From: Lutibacter sp.
Lineage (GTDB): Bacteria; Bacteroidota; Bacteroidia; Flavobacteriales; Flavobacteriaceae
NCBI RefSeq assembly: GCF_016342705.1
Contig: NZ_JAEINV010000005.1
Location: forward strand, 124,001 to 188,000
Length of the DNA stretch: 64,000 nt
Reading direction: 5' to 3'
Below, one piece after another: positions 26,863-35,783 of this stretch. The notes under the pieces were generated by a model, which worked only from the letters and a program-made list of their open reading frames with translations, ran no database searches and was not told where the DNA came from. The translations under genes were made by a program, and so were the position numbers. How positions within the stretch are numbered: the first letter of the stretch is position 1; the number at the start of each line of letters is the position of its first letter.

Positions 26863-27560
26863 AACTAACTCCCCAACAAATACAAGAGCTGTACAAATTT
26901 ACTCGGCAGCATTATGTTGAACATTATGATGTGCAAACCGAGTTAGTTGACCATTTAGCAAATGATATTGAACAAATTTGGACAACACAACCCAACCTTT
27001 CTTTTGAAGATGCCAGAACAATTTCTTTCAAAAAATTTGGTGTTTTTGGTTTTATGGATGTGGTTGCTGAACGCCAAAAAGCTTTAAGCAAAAAGTATTG
27101 GAAAATAATATGGCGTTTTGCTAAAGATTGGTTTCAATTGCCCAAAATTATTTTAACCACATTTATTTTTGTAGCCTTTTTAGTTATTTGTAAAACAATT
27201 TATGCAAAATATATATTACTAACTATTCTACTTTTACTTTGTTTGTATGTTTTTTACAAATCGTACTTTTTAAATAGAACTTTTAAAAATAATTTCAAAA
27301 ATAATGGCAAAAAATGGATGTTAGAAGAAATGATTTTTAAAACTGGTATGGGTTCTTTTTTAGCATTACCAATCAATTTTTTTAATTTAATAAATTTAAC
27401 CCATCTTGATAAAACTTTGATACTTTCAAACTGGATTGTTTTATTATATGCTTCAATTTTTACTTTTTTAATAATTGCTTTTTATATTGTAATTGAAGTT
27501 TTACCAAAAAAAGCCGAAGAATTATTAATTGAAAATTATCCAGAATATAAATTAGTGTAA
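26859..27560 (+). CDS. Membrane protein with N-terminal PadR-associated (HAAS-like) helical domain, copy 2
   Basis: A 233-residue paralogue of the preceding protein. Shared features: MKLT at the start, the acidic helix VQTELVDHLANDIEQ aligned to the IEFLDHIV helix of copy 1, then FEDARTISFKKFGVFGFMD, and four membrane helices from about residue 100. The start overlaps the previous stop by 4 bases, so the two are translationally coupled and probably made in equal amounts. A heterodimer is a reasonable inference. The DUF5687 gene follows after 51 bases. Confidence 0.7.
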   Translation: MKLTPQQIQELYKFTRQHYVEHYDVQTELVDHLANDIEQIWTTQPNLSFEDARTISFKKFGVFGFMDVVAERQKALSKKYWKIIWRFAKDWFQLPKIILTTFIFVAFLVICKTIYAKYILLTILLLLCLYVFYKSYFLNRTFKNNFKNNGKKWMLEEMIFKTGMGSFLALPINFFNLINLTHLDKTLILSNWIVLLYASIFTFLIIAFYIVIEVLPKKAEELLIENYPEYKLV

Positions 27561-27611
27561 CAAAATCAACTAAACAAACACATATATAGCATAGTCAATA
27601 AACCAAACCGT

Positions 27612-29090
27612 ATGATTAAACATTTTTTAAATTTTGAATGGAAACAATTTTTTCGTTCATCATATTGGCAAAAAAGTATAGCACTTAATATTTTAATGGG
27701 TTTTTTAGCTTTGTATTTTATGCTTACTTTTTTAGTTTTAGGAATTAGCATTTATCCAATATTAAAAAAACAATTTCCAGAGTCTGATCCATTAATTATG
27801 GTGAACGGATTTTTATTTTATTGGTTTTTAGGCGATTTAGTAATGCGCTTTTTTATGCAAAAATTGCCGGTTTTAAATATTAAACCGCTATTAATTCTTC
27901 CATTAAAACGAAGTTCAATTTTAAATTATGTTTTAGGAAAATCTGCCATTTCATTTTTTAACTTTTTACCACTTTTTGCTATTATTCCTTTTGGCGTAAT
28001 TTTAATTTTTGAAGATTATAACACAACAACATCCTTAATTTGGATGTTATTAATGTATATTTTTACATTAATAATCAATTTTTTAAACTTTATTATTGAA
28101 GCCAAATCTGCCGAAACTGAATTATCTTTTTTGCCAATTATTGCCATAGCTTCCGGTTTATTCGCATTAAATCATTTCGAAATTATTTCAATTTCAACAG
28201 CATTAGGAAATGCCGTAAACGCTATCATATCAAATCCAATATTAATTATAATTCCAATTTTAGTTTTAGTTGGTTTATATGCTATGAATTATGCAGAGTT
28301 AAAGAAAAAATTATATGTAGATGGTTCATTAAAAGCAAAAGCCGATGTTGCAACCACTACCGATTTAGCTTGGACTCGCAGATTTGGAGATATTGCTCCT
28401 TTTTTACAACTAGATTTAAAATTATTGTGGAGAAATAAACGTCCGCGTTCTTCACTTTTTATTGTAGTTATTGGGTTATTTTATGGTTTAGCTTTTTACC
28501 CTAATCCAACCTTTCAAAATTTAACTCCAATGATTGTTTTTGTTGGAATATTTGTAACCGGAATTTTTATGATCAACTTCGGGCAGTTTATTCCAGCTTG
28601 GGATAGTGGTTATTATAAATTGTTAATGAGTCAGAATATTAAATACAAACAATATTTAAATTCAAAATATTCATTAATGACTATTAGCGCAGTACTAATG
28701 TTTGTACTAAGTATTCCGTACGTGTATTTTGGATGGAAAATTTTGGCAATTCATTTTGCCGCAATGGTGTATAATATTGGCATAAATTCTCACGTATTAT
28801 TATACGGAGGTTCTTTCAACAGAAAAAAAATAGATTTAACACAGCGCGCAGCTTTTAATTATCAAGGAACGGGTGCCGTACAATGGATAATTGGTTTTCC
28901 GTTATTGTTAATACCAATTTTGTTTTTCTACATTCCTTATAAATTTATCAATTTTGAAGCTGGAGTTATAACGTTAATTGTTTTAGGTGGCATTGGAATT
29001 GTTTTTCATCAAAAAATAATGAATTTTATAACCAAACAGTACTTAAATTCAAAACATAAAATGATCAGTGCTTTTGATCAAAACAATTAA
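27612..29090 (+). CDS. DUF5687 membrane protein, probable ABC permease
   Basis: A 492-residue polytopic membrane protein with about twelve hydrophobic segments. The N-terminus LNFEWKQFFRSSYWQKSI and the pattern KRSSILNYVLGKSAISFFNFLP match DUF5687, a Bacteroidota family found beside ABC ATPases. It lacks its own ATPase domain, and the following gene supplies one, so together they likely form an ABC-2-type exporter. Substrate unknown. Co-transcribed with padR and the paralogous pair. Confidence 0.82.
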   Translation: MIKHFLNFEWKQFFRSSYWQKSIALNILMGFLALYFMLTFLVLGISIYPILKKQFPESDPLIMVNGFLFYWFLGDLVMRFFMQKLPVLNIKPLLILPLKRSSILNYVLGKSAISFFNFLPLFAIIPFGVILIFEDYNTTTSLIWMLLMYIFTLIINFLNFIIEAKSAETELSFLPIIAIASGLFALNHFEIISISTALGNAVNAIISNPILIIIPILVLVGLYAMNYAELKKKLYVDGSLKAKADVATTTDLAWTRRFGDIAPFLQLDLKLLWRNKRPRSSLFIVVIGLFYGLAFYPNPTFQNLTPMIVFVGIFVTGIFMINFGQFIPAWDSGYYKLLMSQNIKYKQYLNSKYSLMTISAVLMFVLSIPYVYFGWKILAIHFAAMVYNIGINSHVLLYGGSFNRKKIDLTQRAAFNYQGTGAVQWIIGFPLLLIPILFFYIPYKFINFEAGVITLIVLGGIGIVFHQKIMNFITKQYLNSKHKMISAFDQNN

Positions 29091-29118
29091 TTAACTACTC
29101 GACAAAAAATATATTACA

Positions 29119-29814
29119 ATGATAAAATCTACAGAACTTTCAAAAAAATACGGTGATGTTACCGTTTTAAATATACCATCATTAGAAATTCCAAAAGGAC
29201 AATCGTTTGGTTTAGTAGGAAATAATGGTGCTGGAAAAACAACCTATTTTAATTTATTGTTAGATTTAATAAAACCAACCACTGGAAAGGTATTAAATAA
29301 TGAAATTCAAGTAAATAAAAGTGAAGATTGGAAACCATTTACGGCTGCTTTTATTGATGAAAGTTTTTTAATTGGGTATTTAACTCCAGAAGAATATTTC
29401 TATTTTATTGGTGAACTTCGCGGAATGAATAAAGCTGATATCGACACTTTTTTAAGTCAATTTAAAGAAATATTTAATGATGAAATTATAGGTAAAAAGA
29501 AATATTTAAGAGATTTATCTAAAGGAAATCAGAAAAAAGCAGGAATTGTTGCGGCGTTAATCGGCAATCCTGAAGTAGTTATTTTAGATGAACCTTTTGC
29601 AAATTTAGATCCAACAACACAAATCCGATTAAAAAAATTATTGAAAGATTTAACGGTAAAAAACAAAACTACATTGTTAGTTTCTAGCCACGATTTAGGT
29701 CACGTTACCGAAGTGTGCGAACGTATTGTGGTTTTAGATAAAGGTGTAATTGTAAAAGATTTAGAAACTTCTGAAGAAACTTTAAAAGAATTAGAAACCT
29801 ATTTTTCCGTGTAA
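29119..29814 (+). CDS. ABC transporter ATP-binding protein
   Basis: A 231-residue ATPase subunit with Walker A GNNGAGKTT (residues 34-42), a signature LSKGNQKK in place of LSGGQ, Walker B VVILDEPFANLDP, and the H-loop SSHDLGH. The unusual signature with Lys is often seen in short ABC-2 exporters. Partner permease: the DUF5687 protein 28 bases upstream. A weak hairpin follows the stop. Confidence 0.93.
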   Translation: MIKSTELSKKYGDVTVLNIPSLEIPKGQSFGLVGNNGAGKTTYFNLLLDLIKPTTGKVLNNEIQVNKSEDWKPFTAAFIDESFLIGYLTPEEYFYFIGELRGMNKADIDTFLSQFKEIFNDEIIGKKKYLRDLSKGNQKKAGIVAALIGNPEVVILDEPFANLDPTTQIRLKKLLKDLTVKNKTTLLVSSHDLGHVTEVCERIVVLDKGVIVKDLETSEETLKELETYFSV

Positions 29815-29821
29815 TTCAATT

Positions 29822-29845
29822 AAATACACAGATTTTTGTATTTTT
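29822..29845 (+). terminator. Weak terminator after the ABC operon
   Basis: AAATACA / TGTATTT with an 8-base loop, running into five T. The stem is AT-rich, so termination may be partial. Confidence 0.4.
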
Positions 29846-29908
29846 ACATCCCACTTACAATAAATGCGTTATTTAGTAAGTTAAGAGATACGTAAAACAT
29901 ATAATAAT

Positions 29909-32158
29909 TTGAATAATTCTATAAAAATAATTGTTGCTTTTTTAAGCATCATCCTAACCGTTGCTTGTTCAACAAAAAAGGATGCCTTTTTAAATAGAAA
30001 TTTTCATTCTATTAACACAAAGTACAATGTTTTATTCAATGGAAATGAAGCTTTTAAACAAGGTGTTGATGAGCTAAATGCAAATTATGAAGATAATTAT
30101 TGGGAAATTTTACCAATAGAACCTTTAAAAATTGATGAATTAGCAATTCCCGGCATGAAAAGAGACGAAGATAGTTCGCCTCAAGCATTTGAAAAAGCCG
30201 AAGAAAAAGCTGTTAAAGCAGTTCAAAAACACTCTATGTTAATTGCACGCCAAGAACGCAATAAACAAATAGATGACGCTTATTTACTATTAGGAAAATC
30301 ACGCTATTATTCAAAAAGATTTGTGCCTGCGTTAGAAGCTTTTAACTACGTTATTTTAAATTACCCAAGAGCTAATTTAATTCATGAAACTAAAATTTGG
30401 CAAGCCAAAACTCACATTCGATTAAGAAATGAAGAGCAAGCTATTGAAAATTTAAAAAACCTTTTAAAATCGGATAAATTAGACCAAAAAACTATTGAAG
30501 ATGCAAACACTGCTATTGCAATAGCATATTTTAATTTAGATAGTACACAGCTAGTTATCAATCATTTAAATAAAGCAATTAAAATTACTCCAAAAAATAA
30601 AGTAATTACAAAAGCTATGTTTACAACTAAAAAAACAAACATAGTAAAGCCAGTGCTGTCAACTAAAAACGCAGAACAAACTGCACGTAATTTGTTTATT
30701 TTAGGACAACTTTATAAACATCAAAACAAAATAGATTCTTCTAACAATGCATTTAATACGTTAGTAAAAATAAAAAAAGCCCCGTTTAAATATAAAATAC
30801 ATGCTCAAATTGAAAAGGCAAAAAATGTAACATCTAACGAAGCTAAAACCTCGGCTATTGAGGCTCTAAAAAAATTGACTAAAGACCGATATAATAAAAA
30901 TTATTTAGATGAATTATATTATCAAATAGCAAAAATTCAAGAAACTAAAAACCCAGAAATTGCCTTAGTTAATTACAAAAAATCCATACAATCCAGCATA
31001 AAAAATAATTTTCAAAAAGAATTAACCTACGAAGCTATTGGAAATCTATATTTTGAAAAAGCACAATTTGTAACGGCAGCTTCTTATTATGATAGTATTT
31101 TTCAAATTACTAAAGATGATACTTCTAAACGTGTTTTTAAACTAAAAAGAAAAAGAACAAATTTAGATGATGTTATTCTTTATGAAGGAATTGCCGCTAA
31201 AAATGATAGTATTTTAACTATTGTTGCAATGAGTAAAGATGAGCAAATTACTTTTTTTAATACCTATATAGAAACCTTAAAAGCTAAAGAAGAAAAACTT
31301 CAAAAAACTATAAATACAGGTTCAAATATTCCTATTAACAAAAATAATTCTGAAGCTGTAAAAGGTAATTGGTATTTTTATAATCAGCAAACCATTGGTT
31401 ATGGTGAGCAAGATTTTAAACGTATTTGGGGAGATCGTCTGTTAGAAGATAACTGGAGATTGAGTAATAAATCTAAAATTAATTTTCCTGGTGTTTTTCA
31501 AAAGGAAGAAGAAGAAACCGTTGTTGCAATAAATAATTCAGAAAAACTAGAATTATCATATTATTTGGACCAAATTCCTTCAATAAAACAAACTATAGAT
31601 AGCTTAAAAACAGATAGAGATAATGCATATTTTAAATTAGGCATCATATATAAAGAGCAATTTAAAGAAATAAATTTAGCAAAAGAAAAACTAGAAAAAC
31701 TAATATCATTTCAGCCTGATATTTCATATTTGGTTCCTGCAAAATATCATTTATATAAAATATATTCTGAAGAAAATAATAGCAAATCGGAAGCATTAAA
31801 AAATGATATTGTTACTAATTACCCTAACTCAAGCTTTGCAAAAATTATATTAAACCCTCATAATTCTGAAGTTTTAAATGATATTAATTCAGCTGAAAAT
31901 GAGTATGCTCTGGTGTTTTATGATTATAAAGATGGAAATTTTGATTTGGTAATTGAAAAATCTATCAATGCAATTATTAAATTTCATGGAGACCAAATTA
32001 TACCAAAATTTGAATTATTAAAAGCCTACGCTATCGGAAAAAAAGAAGGAATCTTAGCCTTTAAAGAAGCATTAGATTTTGTTGCTATGAATTACCCAAA
32101 CACAGAAGAAGGTAAAAAAGCCTTAGAAGTAATTGAAACCATTAAAACTAAAATTTAA
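29909..32158 (+). CDS. sprE: SprE/PorW-like TPR lipoprotein of the type IX secretion and gliding machinery
   Basis: A 749-residue lipoprotein: the signal ends TVACSTKKDAFLNRNFHS, with Cys20 likely lipidated, followed by NTKYNVLFNGNEAFKQG, the conserved start of SprE/PorW. Tetratricopeptide-like helices fill most of the rest. In the family it is an outer-membrane-anchored component needed for T9SS secretion and gliding. The only start giving a signal peptide is TTG at 29909; there is no ATG in the same position. It is somewhat shorter than I recall for Flavobacterium SprE. The bactofilin follows after 21 bases. The name rests on remembered family sequence, not a search. Confidence 0.75.
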   Translation: MNNSIKIIVAFLSIILTVACSTKKDAFLNRNFHSINTKYNVLFNGNEAFKQGVDELNANYEDNYWEILPIEPLKIDELAIPGMKRDEDSSPQAFEKAEEKAVKAVQKHSMLIARQERNKQIDDAYLLLGKSRYYSKRFVPALEAFNYVILNYPRANLIHETKIWQAKTHIRLRNEEQAIENLKNLLKSDKLDQKTIEDANTAIAIAYFNLDSTQLVINHLNKAIKITPKNKVITKAMFTTKKTNIVKPVLSTKNAEQTARNLFILGQLYKHQNKIDSSNNAFNTLVKIKKAPFKYKIHAQIEKAKNVTSNEAKTSAIEALKKLTKDRYNKNYLDELYYQIAKIQETKNPEIALVNYKKSIQSSIKNNFQKELTYEAIGNLYFEKAQFVTAASYYDSIFQITKDDTSKRVFKLKRKRTNLDDVILYEGIAAKNDSILTIVAMSKDEQITFFNTYIETLKAKEEKLQKTINTGSNIPINKNNSEAVKGNWYFYNQQTIGYGEQDFKRIWGDRLLEDNWRLSNKSKINFPGVFQKEEEETVVAINNSEKLELSYYLDQIPSIKQTIDSLKTDRDNAYFKLGIIYKEQFKEINLAKEKLEKLISFQPDISYLVPAKYHLYKIYSEENNSKSEALKNDIVTNYPNSSFAKIILNPHNSEVLNDINSAENEYALVFYDYKDGNFDLVIEKSINAIIKFHGDQIIPKFELLKAYAIGKKEGILAFKEALDFVAMNYPNTEEGKKALEVIETIKTKI

Positions 32159-32179
32159 TAACCCCAAAAAAAATATAGT

Positions 32180-32578
32180 ATGTTATCTAAAAAAAAACAA
32201 AAAGAACCTATTGTTTCTGAAATTAATGTAATTGGAAAAAACACCACAATTATAGGAGATATTATTGCGGAAGGCGATTTTAGAGTTGAAGGAAATTTAG
32301 AAGGTAATATAAAAACAAACGGAAAAATTGTTATTGGAGCATCAGGAAAAATAAAAGGAAAAATTGAATGTTCTGAAGCCGATATTGAAGGGCTTTTTTC
32401 GGGCGAACTTTTAGCTTCCAATTTATTAACTTTAAAAGCAACGGCTATTATTACTGGAAATGTAATTATTTCTAAACTTGCTGTTGAACCTGGAGCAGAA
32501 TTTAATGCAACATGCACTATGAAAAACGCTGTTAAGGAATTAAATAATGGACAAACCAAACAAGAAAAAACAGCTTAA
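32180..32578 (+). CDS. Bactofilin (polymer-forming cytoskeletal protein)
   Basis: A 132-residue beta-helical cytoskeletal protein. The core of about 90 residues has the short glycine and hydrophobic repeats of bactofilins: TTIIGDIIAEGDFRVEGNLEGNI, then GKIVIGASGKIKGKIEC and LLTLKATAIITGNVIISKL. Charged, disordered ends flank it. Bactofilins form membrane-attached filaments that place cell-wall or secretion machinery. Its 3' end overlaps the next gene by 32 bases in another frame. Placement between a T9SS lipoprotein gene and ATP synthase genes is discussed as a finding. Confidence 0.9.
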   Translation: MLSKKKQKEPIVSEINVIGKNTTIIGDIIAEGDFRVEGNLEGNIKTNGKIVIGASGKIKGKIECSEADIEGLFSGELLASNLLTLKATAIITGNVIISKLAVEPGAEFNATCTMKNAVKELNNGQTKQEKTA

Positions 32579-32777
32579 CAAATACCTTCAATTAACTGGT
32601 GTGGCTTTTCAAATGGGTTTAACAATTTATTTAGGCGCATATTTTGGAAAAAAATTAGATGTCTATTATCAAAATTCACATAAAACCTATACCATTATAC
32701 TTACATTGGTCGCTTTAGTGATTTCAATTTACAGCGTAATAGCCCAATTAAAAAATATAAATGATAAATATGAATAA
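32547..32777 (+). CDS. AtpZ/AtpI-family small membrane protein
   Basis: A 76-residue protein with two membrane helices (about 18-32 and 45-66) joined by a short loop, GAYFGKKLDVYYQNS. This resembles the AtpZ/AtpI accessory family, which helps assemble the c-ring or imports Mg2+ or Ca2+ at the head of F-type ATP synthase operons. The start lies inside the bactofilin gene, with a 32-base out-of-frame overlap, and its stop overlaps the following gene. Position before atpB supports the call. Confidence 0.78.
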   Translation: MDKPNKKKQLNKYLQLTGVAFQMGLTIYLGAYFGKKLDVYYQNSHKTYTIILTLVALVISIYSVIAQLKNINDKYE

Positions 32778-33150
32778 ATCAATTATAAGTTTTAGTATAA
32801 AACTGCTTCTAATTATTGGTGTTACATTTGGAGTTCATATTTTAATTCTTTTTTTAATTTCTGCACCAATATTTGAAAATAGAATTATACTTGCTTATGT
32901 TGTAAATTTTATATTAGCAATAGCTATATATATCACTTTATATAAACTAAAAATAAAATATTTAGACATTTTAGGGTTTATTTTTATGGGAGGAAGTTTA
33001 TTAAAATTTGTTGCTTATTTTATTTTTTTCTATCCATTTTATAGAGAAAATGGCACCATCAGTTCTTTCGAAGCCACCTCGTTTTTAGCGCCCTATATAG
33101 TCTGTTTAATTTTTGAGACTTTTCACCTTATAAAATTATTAAATAAATAA
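32761..33150 (+). CDS. Small membrane protein of the ATP synthase operon (DUF6168-like)
   Basis: A 129-residue membrane protein with four hydrophobic segments and little else: IISFSIKLLLIIGVTFGVHI, then VVNFILAIAIYITLY, ILGFIFMGGSLLKFVAYFI and APYIVCLIFETFHLIKLL. It begins inside the upstream gene (17-base overlap; an alternative ATG at 32770 gives an 8-base overlap). Flavobacterial ATP synthase operons often carry such a gene, placed by memory in DUF6168; an AtpI-like assembly or ion role is inferred from position only. Confidence 0.62.
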   Translation: MINMNKSIISFSIKLLLIIGVTFGVHILILFLISAPIFENRIILAYVVNFILAIAIYITLYKLKIKYLDILGFIFMGGSLLKFVAYFIFFYPFYRENGTISSFEATSFLAPYIVCLIFETFHLIKLLNK

Positions 33151-33230
33151 GGTATAAAGGTCTGTTTTTACATTATTTAGCAAAAGGAAAAACCATAAAA
33201 AAATATTTTTTAGTTTTTAATATAAAACCG

Positions 33231-33238
33231 TACATTTG
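33231..33238 (+). promoter_or_regulatory. Candidate atpB promoter (-7 box)
   Basis: TACATTTG matches TAnnTTTG and ends 37 bases before the atpB ATG. It could separate expression of the F1Fo genes from the sprE-bactofilin genes upstream. Confidence 0.5.
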
Positions 33239-33275
33239 CAAAATCTTTTAAGAAAACCACTATTAATAAAGTGAT

Positions 33276-34379
33276 ATGCACAGAATTAACTTAGTTAAAT
33301 TACTTACGTTACTACTTTTAACTGTAACAATTTCAGTAAAAGCACAGCATGATACTCATAATGAGGCTCCTGTTGAAAATGCTCATTCAGGAAAAGATTT
33401 GAAAACTGAAATTAAAGAATACATAAATCATCACTTGCTAGACTCTTACGATTTTAGCTTGTTTTCTTATACTAATGATGCTGGAGAGCACAAATATGTT
33501 GGCGCTCCATTACCAGTAATTTTGTGGGACGGTGGCTTACAAGTGTTCTCTTCTTCAAAATTTCATCACGGTGAAACTGTTGCAGAAGCTGGAGGTAATT
33601 TCTATAAAGTTTATCACAATAAAATTTACAAAACAGATGCAGAAGGAACCATTTCTTATGATGAAGCGCATCACCCAACAAACGCAAAGCCTTTAGATTT
33701 TTCAATCACTAAAAATGTAGCAGTTATTTTTTTAGTAGGTTTATTAATGTTTTTTATATTTAGCAGAATGGCTAAATCTTACAAAAAGAATAATTTAATG
33801 CCAACAGGTTTTGGACGAATGTTAGAACCAATTATCATGTACATTAGAGATGATATTGCAATTCCTAACATTGGAAAAAAGAACTATAAAAAATACATGA
33901 ATTACTTGTTAACGGTATTTTTCTTTGTTTGGATCATCAACCTATTAGGTTTAACACCATTAGGTGTTAACGTAACAAATAATATTACAGTTACTTTAGC
34001 TTTAGCTATAATAACCTATTTGTTAACAACATTTACTGCTAATAAAAATTATTGGAAACATATTTTTTGGATGCCAGACGTTCCTGTATTAATGAAAATT
34101 ATATTAGCTCCAATTGAGCTACTAGGTACTTTCATTAAACCATTTGCATTAATGATTCGTTTGTATGCAAACATTACAGCAGGACATATTGTGTTAATGA
34201 GTATTATTGGTTTAATGTTTATTTTCAAAAGCTGGATTGGTAGTCCGTTATCTTTTGGATTAGCATTTGGATTGGCACTTTTAGAATTATTAGTAGCAGC
34301 GCTACAAGCATATATTTTCACTATGTTATCTGCACTATACTTTGGTATGGCAGTAGAAGAACATGATGATCATCATTAA
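33276..34379 (+). CDS. atpB: ATP synthase Fo subunit a
   Basis: Proton half-channel subunit of ATP synthase, inner membrane. The 367 residues are about 100 longer than the E. coli protein. A cleavable-looking signal (ending VKAQ, residues 1-23) and a soluble region of about 120 residues rich in His and Glu come first. The conserved five-helix core then follows, with the essential Arg in FALMIRLYANITAGH and the last helix LVAALQAYIFTMLSALYF. It ends EEHDDHH. The long N-terminus is typical of Bacteroidota AtpB. First gene of the atpBEFHAG series. Confidence 0.96.
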   Translation: MHRINLVKLLTLLLLTVTISVKAQHDTHNEAPVENAHSGKDLKTEIKEYINHHLLDSYDFSLFSYTNDAGEHKYVGAPLPVILWDGGLQVFSSSKFHHGETVAEAGGNFYKVYHNKIYKTDAEGTISYDEAHHPTNAKPLDFSITKNVAVIFLVGLLMFFIFSRMAKSYKKNNLMPTGFGRMLEPIIMYIRDDIAIPNIGKKNYKKYMNYLLTVFFFVWIINLLGLTPLGVNVTNNITVTLALAIITYLLTTFTANKNYWKHIFWMPDVPVLMKIILAPIELLGTFIKPFALMIRLYANITAGHIVLMSIIGLMFIFKSWIGSPLSFGLAFGLALLELLVAALQAYIFTMLSALYFGMAVEEHDDHH

Positions 34380-34394
34380 AAATTGAATGTTTAA

Positions 34395-34604
<210 letters not shown>

Positions 34605-34612
34605 GAAAATTA

Positions 34613-34649
34613 AAACAATAACTACAACGGTTGGTTGTAGTTATTGTTT
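34613..34649 (+). promoter_or_regulatory. 16-base-pair perfect hairpin between atpE and atpF
   Basis: AAACAATAACTACAAC (34613-34628) and its exact complement (34634-34649) around a five-base GGTTG loop. Only a very short T-run follows, so it is better read as a processing or stability structure, or a leaky attenuator, than as a full terminator. Confidence 0.7.
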
Positions 34650-34684
34650 AAAACTATTAATTAAAAAATAACAACACATATAAT

Positions 34685-35182
34685 ATGGAAAAGCTTATAG
34701 AACAGTTTTCATTAGGATTATTTGTTTGGCAATTAGTTTTATTTGTTGGTCTAGTATTTTTATTGAAAAAATTTGCTTGGGGACCAATCTTAAATTCAGT
34801 AAATGAAAGAGAAGAAGGTATAAAAAATGCATTAGACGAAGCTGAAAATGCACGTAAAGAAATGCAAAACTTAACTGCTGATAACGAACGTATTTTAAAA
34901 GAAGCGCGTGCAGAACGTGATTTATTGTTAAAAGAAGCTCGTGAAATGAAAGAAGGAATGATAGCTGATGCAAAAGAAGAAGCTAAAATGCAGGCAACTA
35001 AAGTAATTGAACAAGCACAAGCTACAATTCACGCAGAAAAACAAGCCGCTATTTCTGAAATAAAAAACCAAGTAGCTGAGCTTTCTTTAAGTATTGCAGA
35101 AAAAGTTGTACGTGGTGAACTATCAGACAAAGCAAAACAAACTAAGCTTGTTGAAGATATGTTAAAAGAAGTAACTCTATAA
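34685..35182 (+). CDS. atpF: ATP synthase Fo subunit b
   Basis: The peripheral stalk subunit, 165 residues: an N-terminal membrane helix (FVWQLVLFVGLVFLLKKFAW) followed by a long charged coiled coil of Ala-, Glu- and Lys-rich heptads that contacts F1 through the delta subunit. Single copy; no second b' gene is present. Ten bases separate it from atpH. Confidence 0.95.
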   Translation: MEKLIEQFSLGLFVWQLVLFVGLVFLLKKFAWGPILNSVNEREEGIKNALDEAENARKEMQNLTADNERILKEARAERDLLLKEAREMKEGMIADAKEEAKMQATKVIEQAQATIHAEKQAAISEIKNQVAELSLSIAEKVVRGELSDKAKQTKLVEDMLKEVTL

Positions 35183-35192
35183 GTTAATAAAA

Positions 35193-35750
35193 ATGAGCGG
35201 ATCTAGAGCAGCAATAAGATATGCAAAAGCAATACTAAGTTTTGCACTTGAACAACAAAAAGAAGTTGAAGTGAATAACGATATGTTGTTAATTGCAAAC
35301 ACCATTAAAGAAAGTAAAGATTTGCAATTATTGCTTACAAATCCAGTTATAAAAACTGAATTAAAAAAAGTAGCGCTTAAAGAAGTATTTGCAACTAAAA
35401 TATCATCCTTATCACAAGGGTCGATAGACTTGTTAATTGATAACAAAAGATTACCAATTTTAGAAGAAGTAGCAAAAAAATATACTGTTATTTTCGATTC
35501 TTTAAAAGGAATAGAAATAGCAAAAGTAACTACTGCAATTCCTTTAACTGATGATTTAAACAAACAGGTTTTAAATAAAATTAAAGAAATTACAGGAAAA
35601 GAAGCAACTATTGAAAATATTGTAAATCCAGATATTATTGGCGGATTTATTCTTCGTGTTGGAGATGTGCAATATGATGCAAGTGTTGCAAATAAATTAC
35701 AAGTATTAAAAAGACAATTTGCTGACGAAAGTTATTTAGCATCATTGTAA
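35193..35750 (+). CDS. atpH: ATP synthase F1 subunit delta
   Basis: Joins the peripheral stalk to the top of the alpha-beta hexamer. The 185 residues have the usual N-terminal helical bundle (GSRAAIRYAKAILSFALEQ) and the C-terminal family signature VNPDIIGGFILRVGDVQYDASV near residues 145-166. Expected length for bacterial delta. It lies between atpF and atpA in the standard order. Confidence 0.95.
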   Translation: MSGSRAAIRYAKAILSFALEQQKEVEVNNDMLLIANTIKESKDLQLLLTNPVIKTELKKVALKEVFATKISSLSQGSIDLLIDNKRLPILEEVAKKYTVIFDSLKGIEIAKVTTAIPLTDDLNKQVLNKIKEITGKEATIENIVNPDIIGGFILRVGDVQYDASVANKLQVLKRQFADESYLASL

Positions 35751-35783
35751 AAATATAGATTTTAGTTTTAAAAAATAACAAAA

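Noticed and set aside
34613-34649. Treating the atpE-atpF hairpin as a true terminator
   Set aside because: No adequate T-run follows, and atpF-H-A-G continue in the same direction with no strong promoter between.
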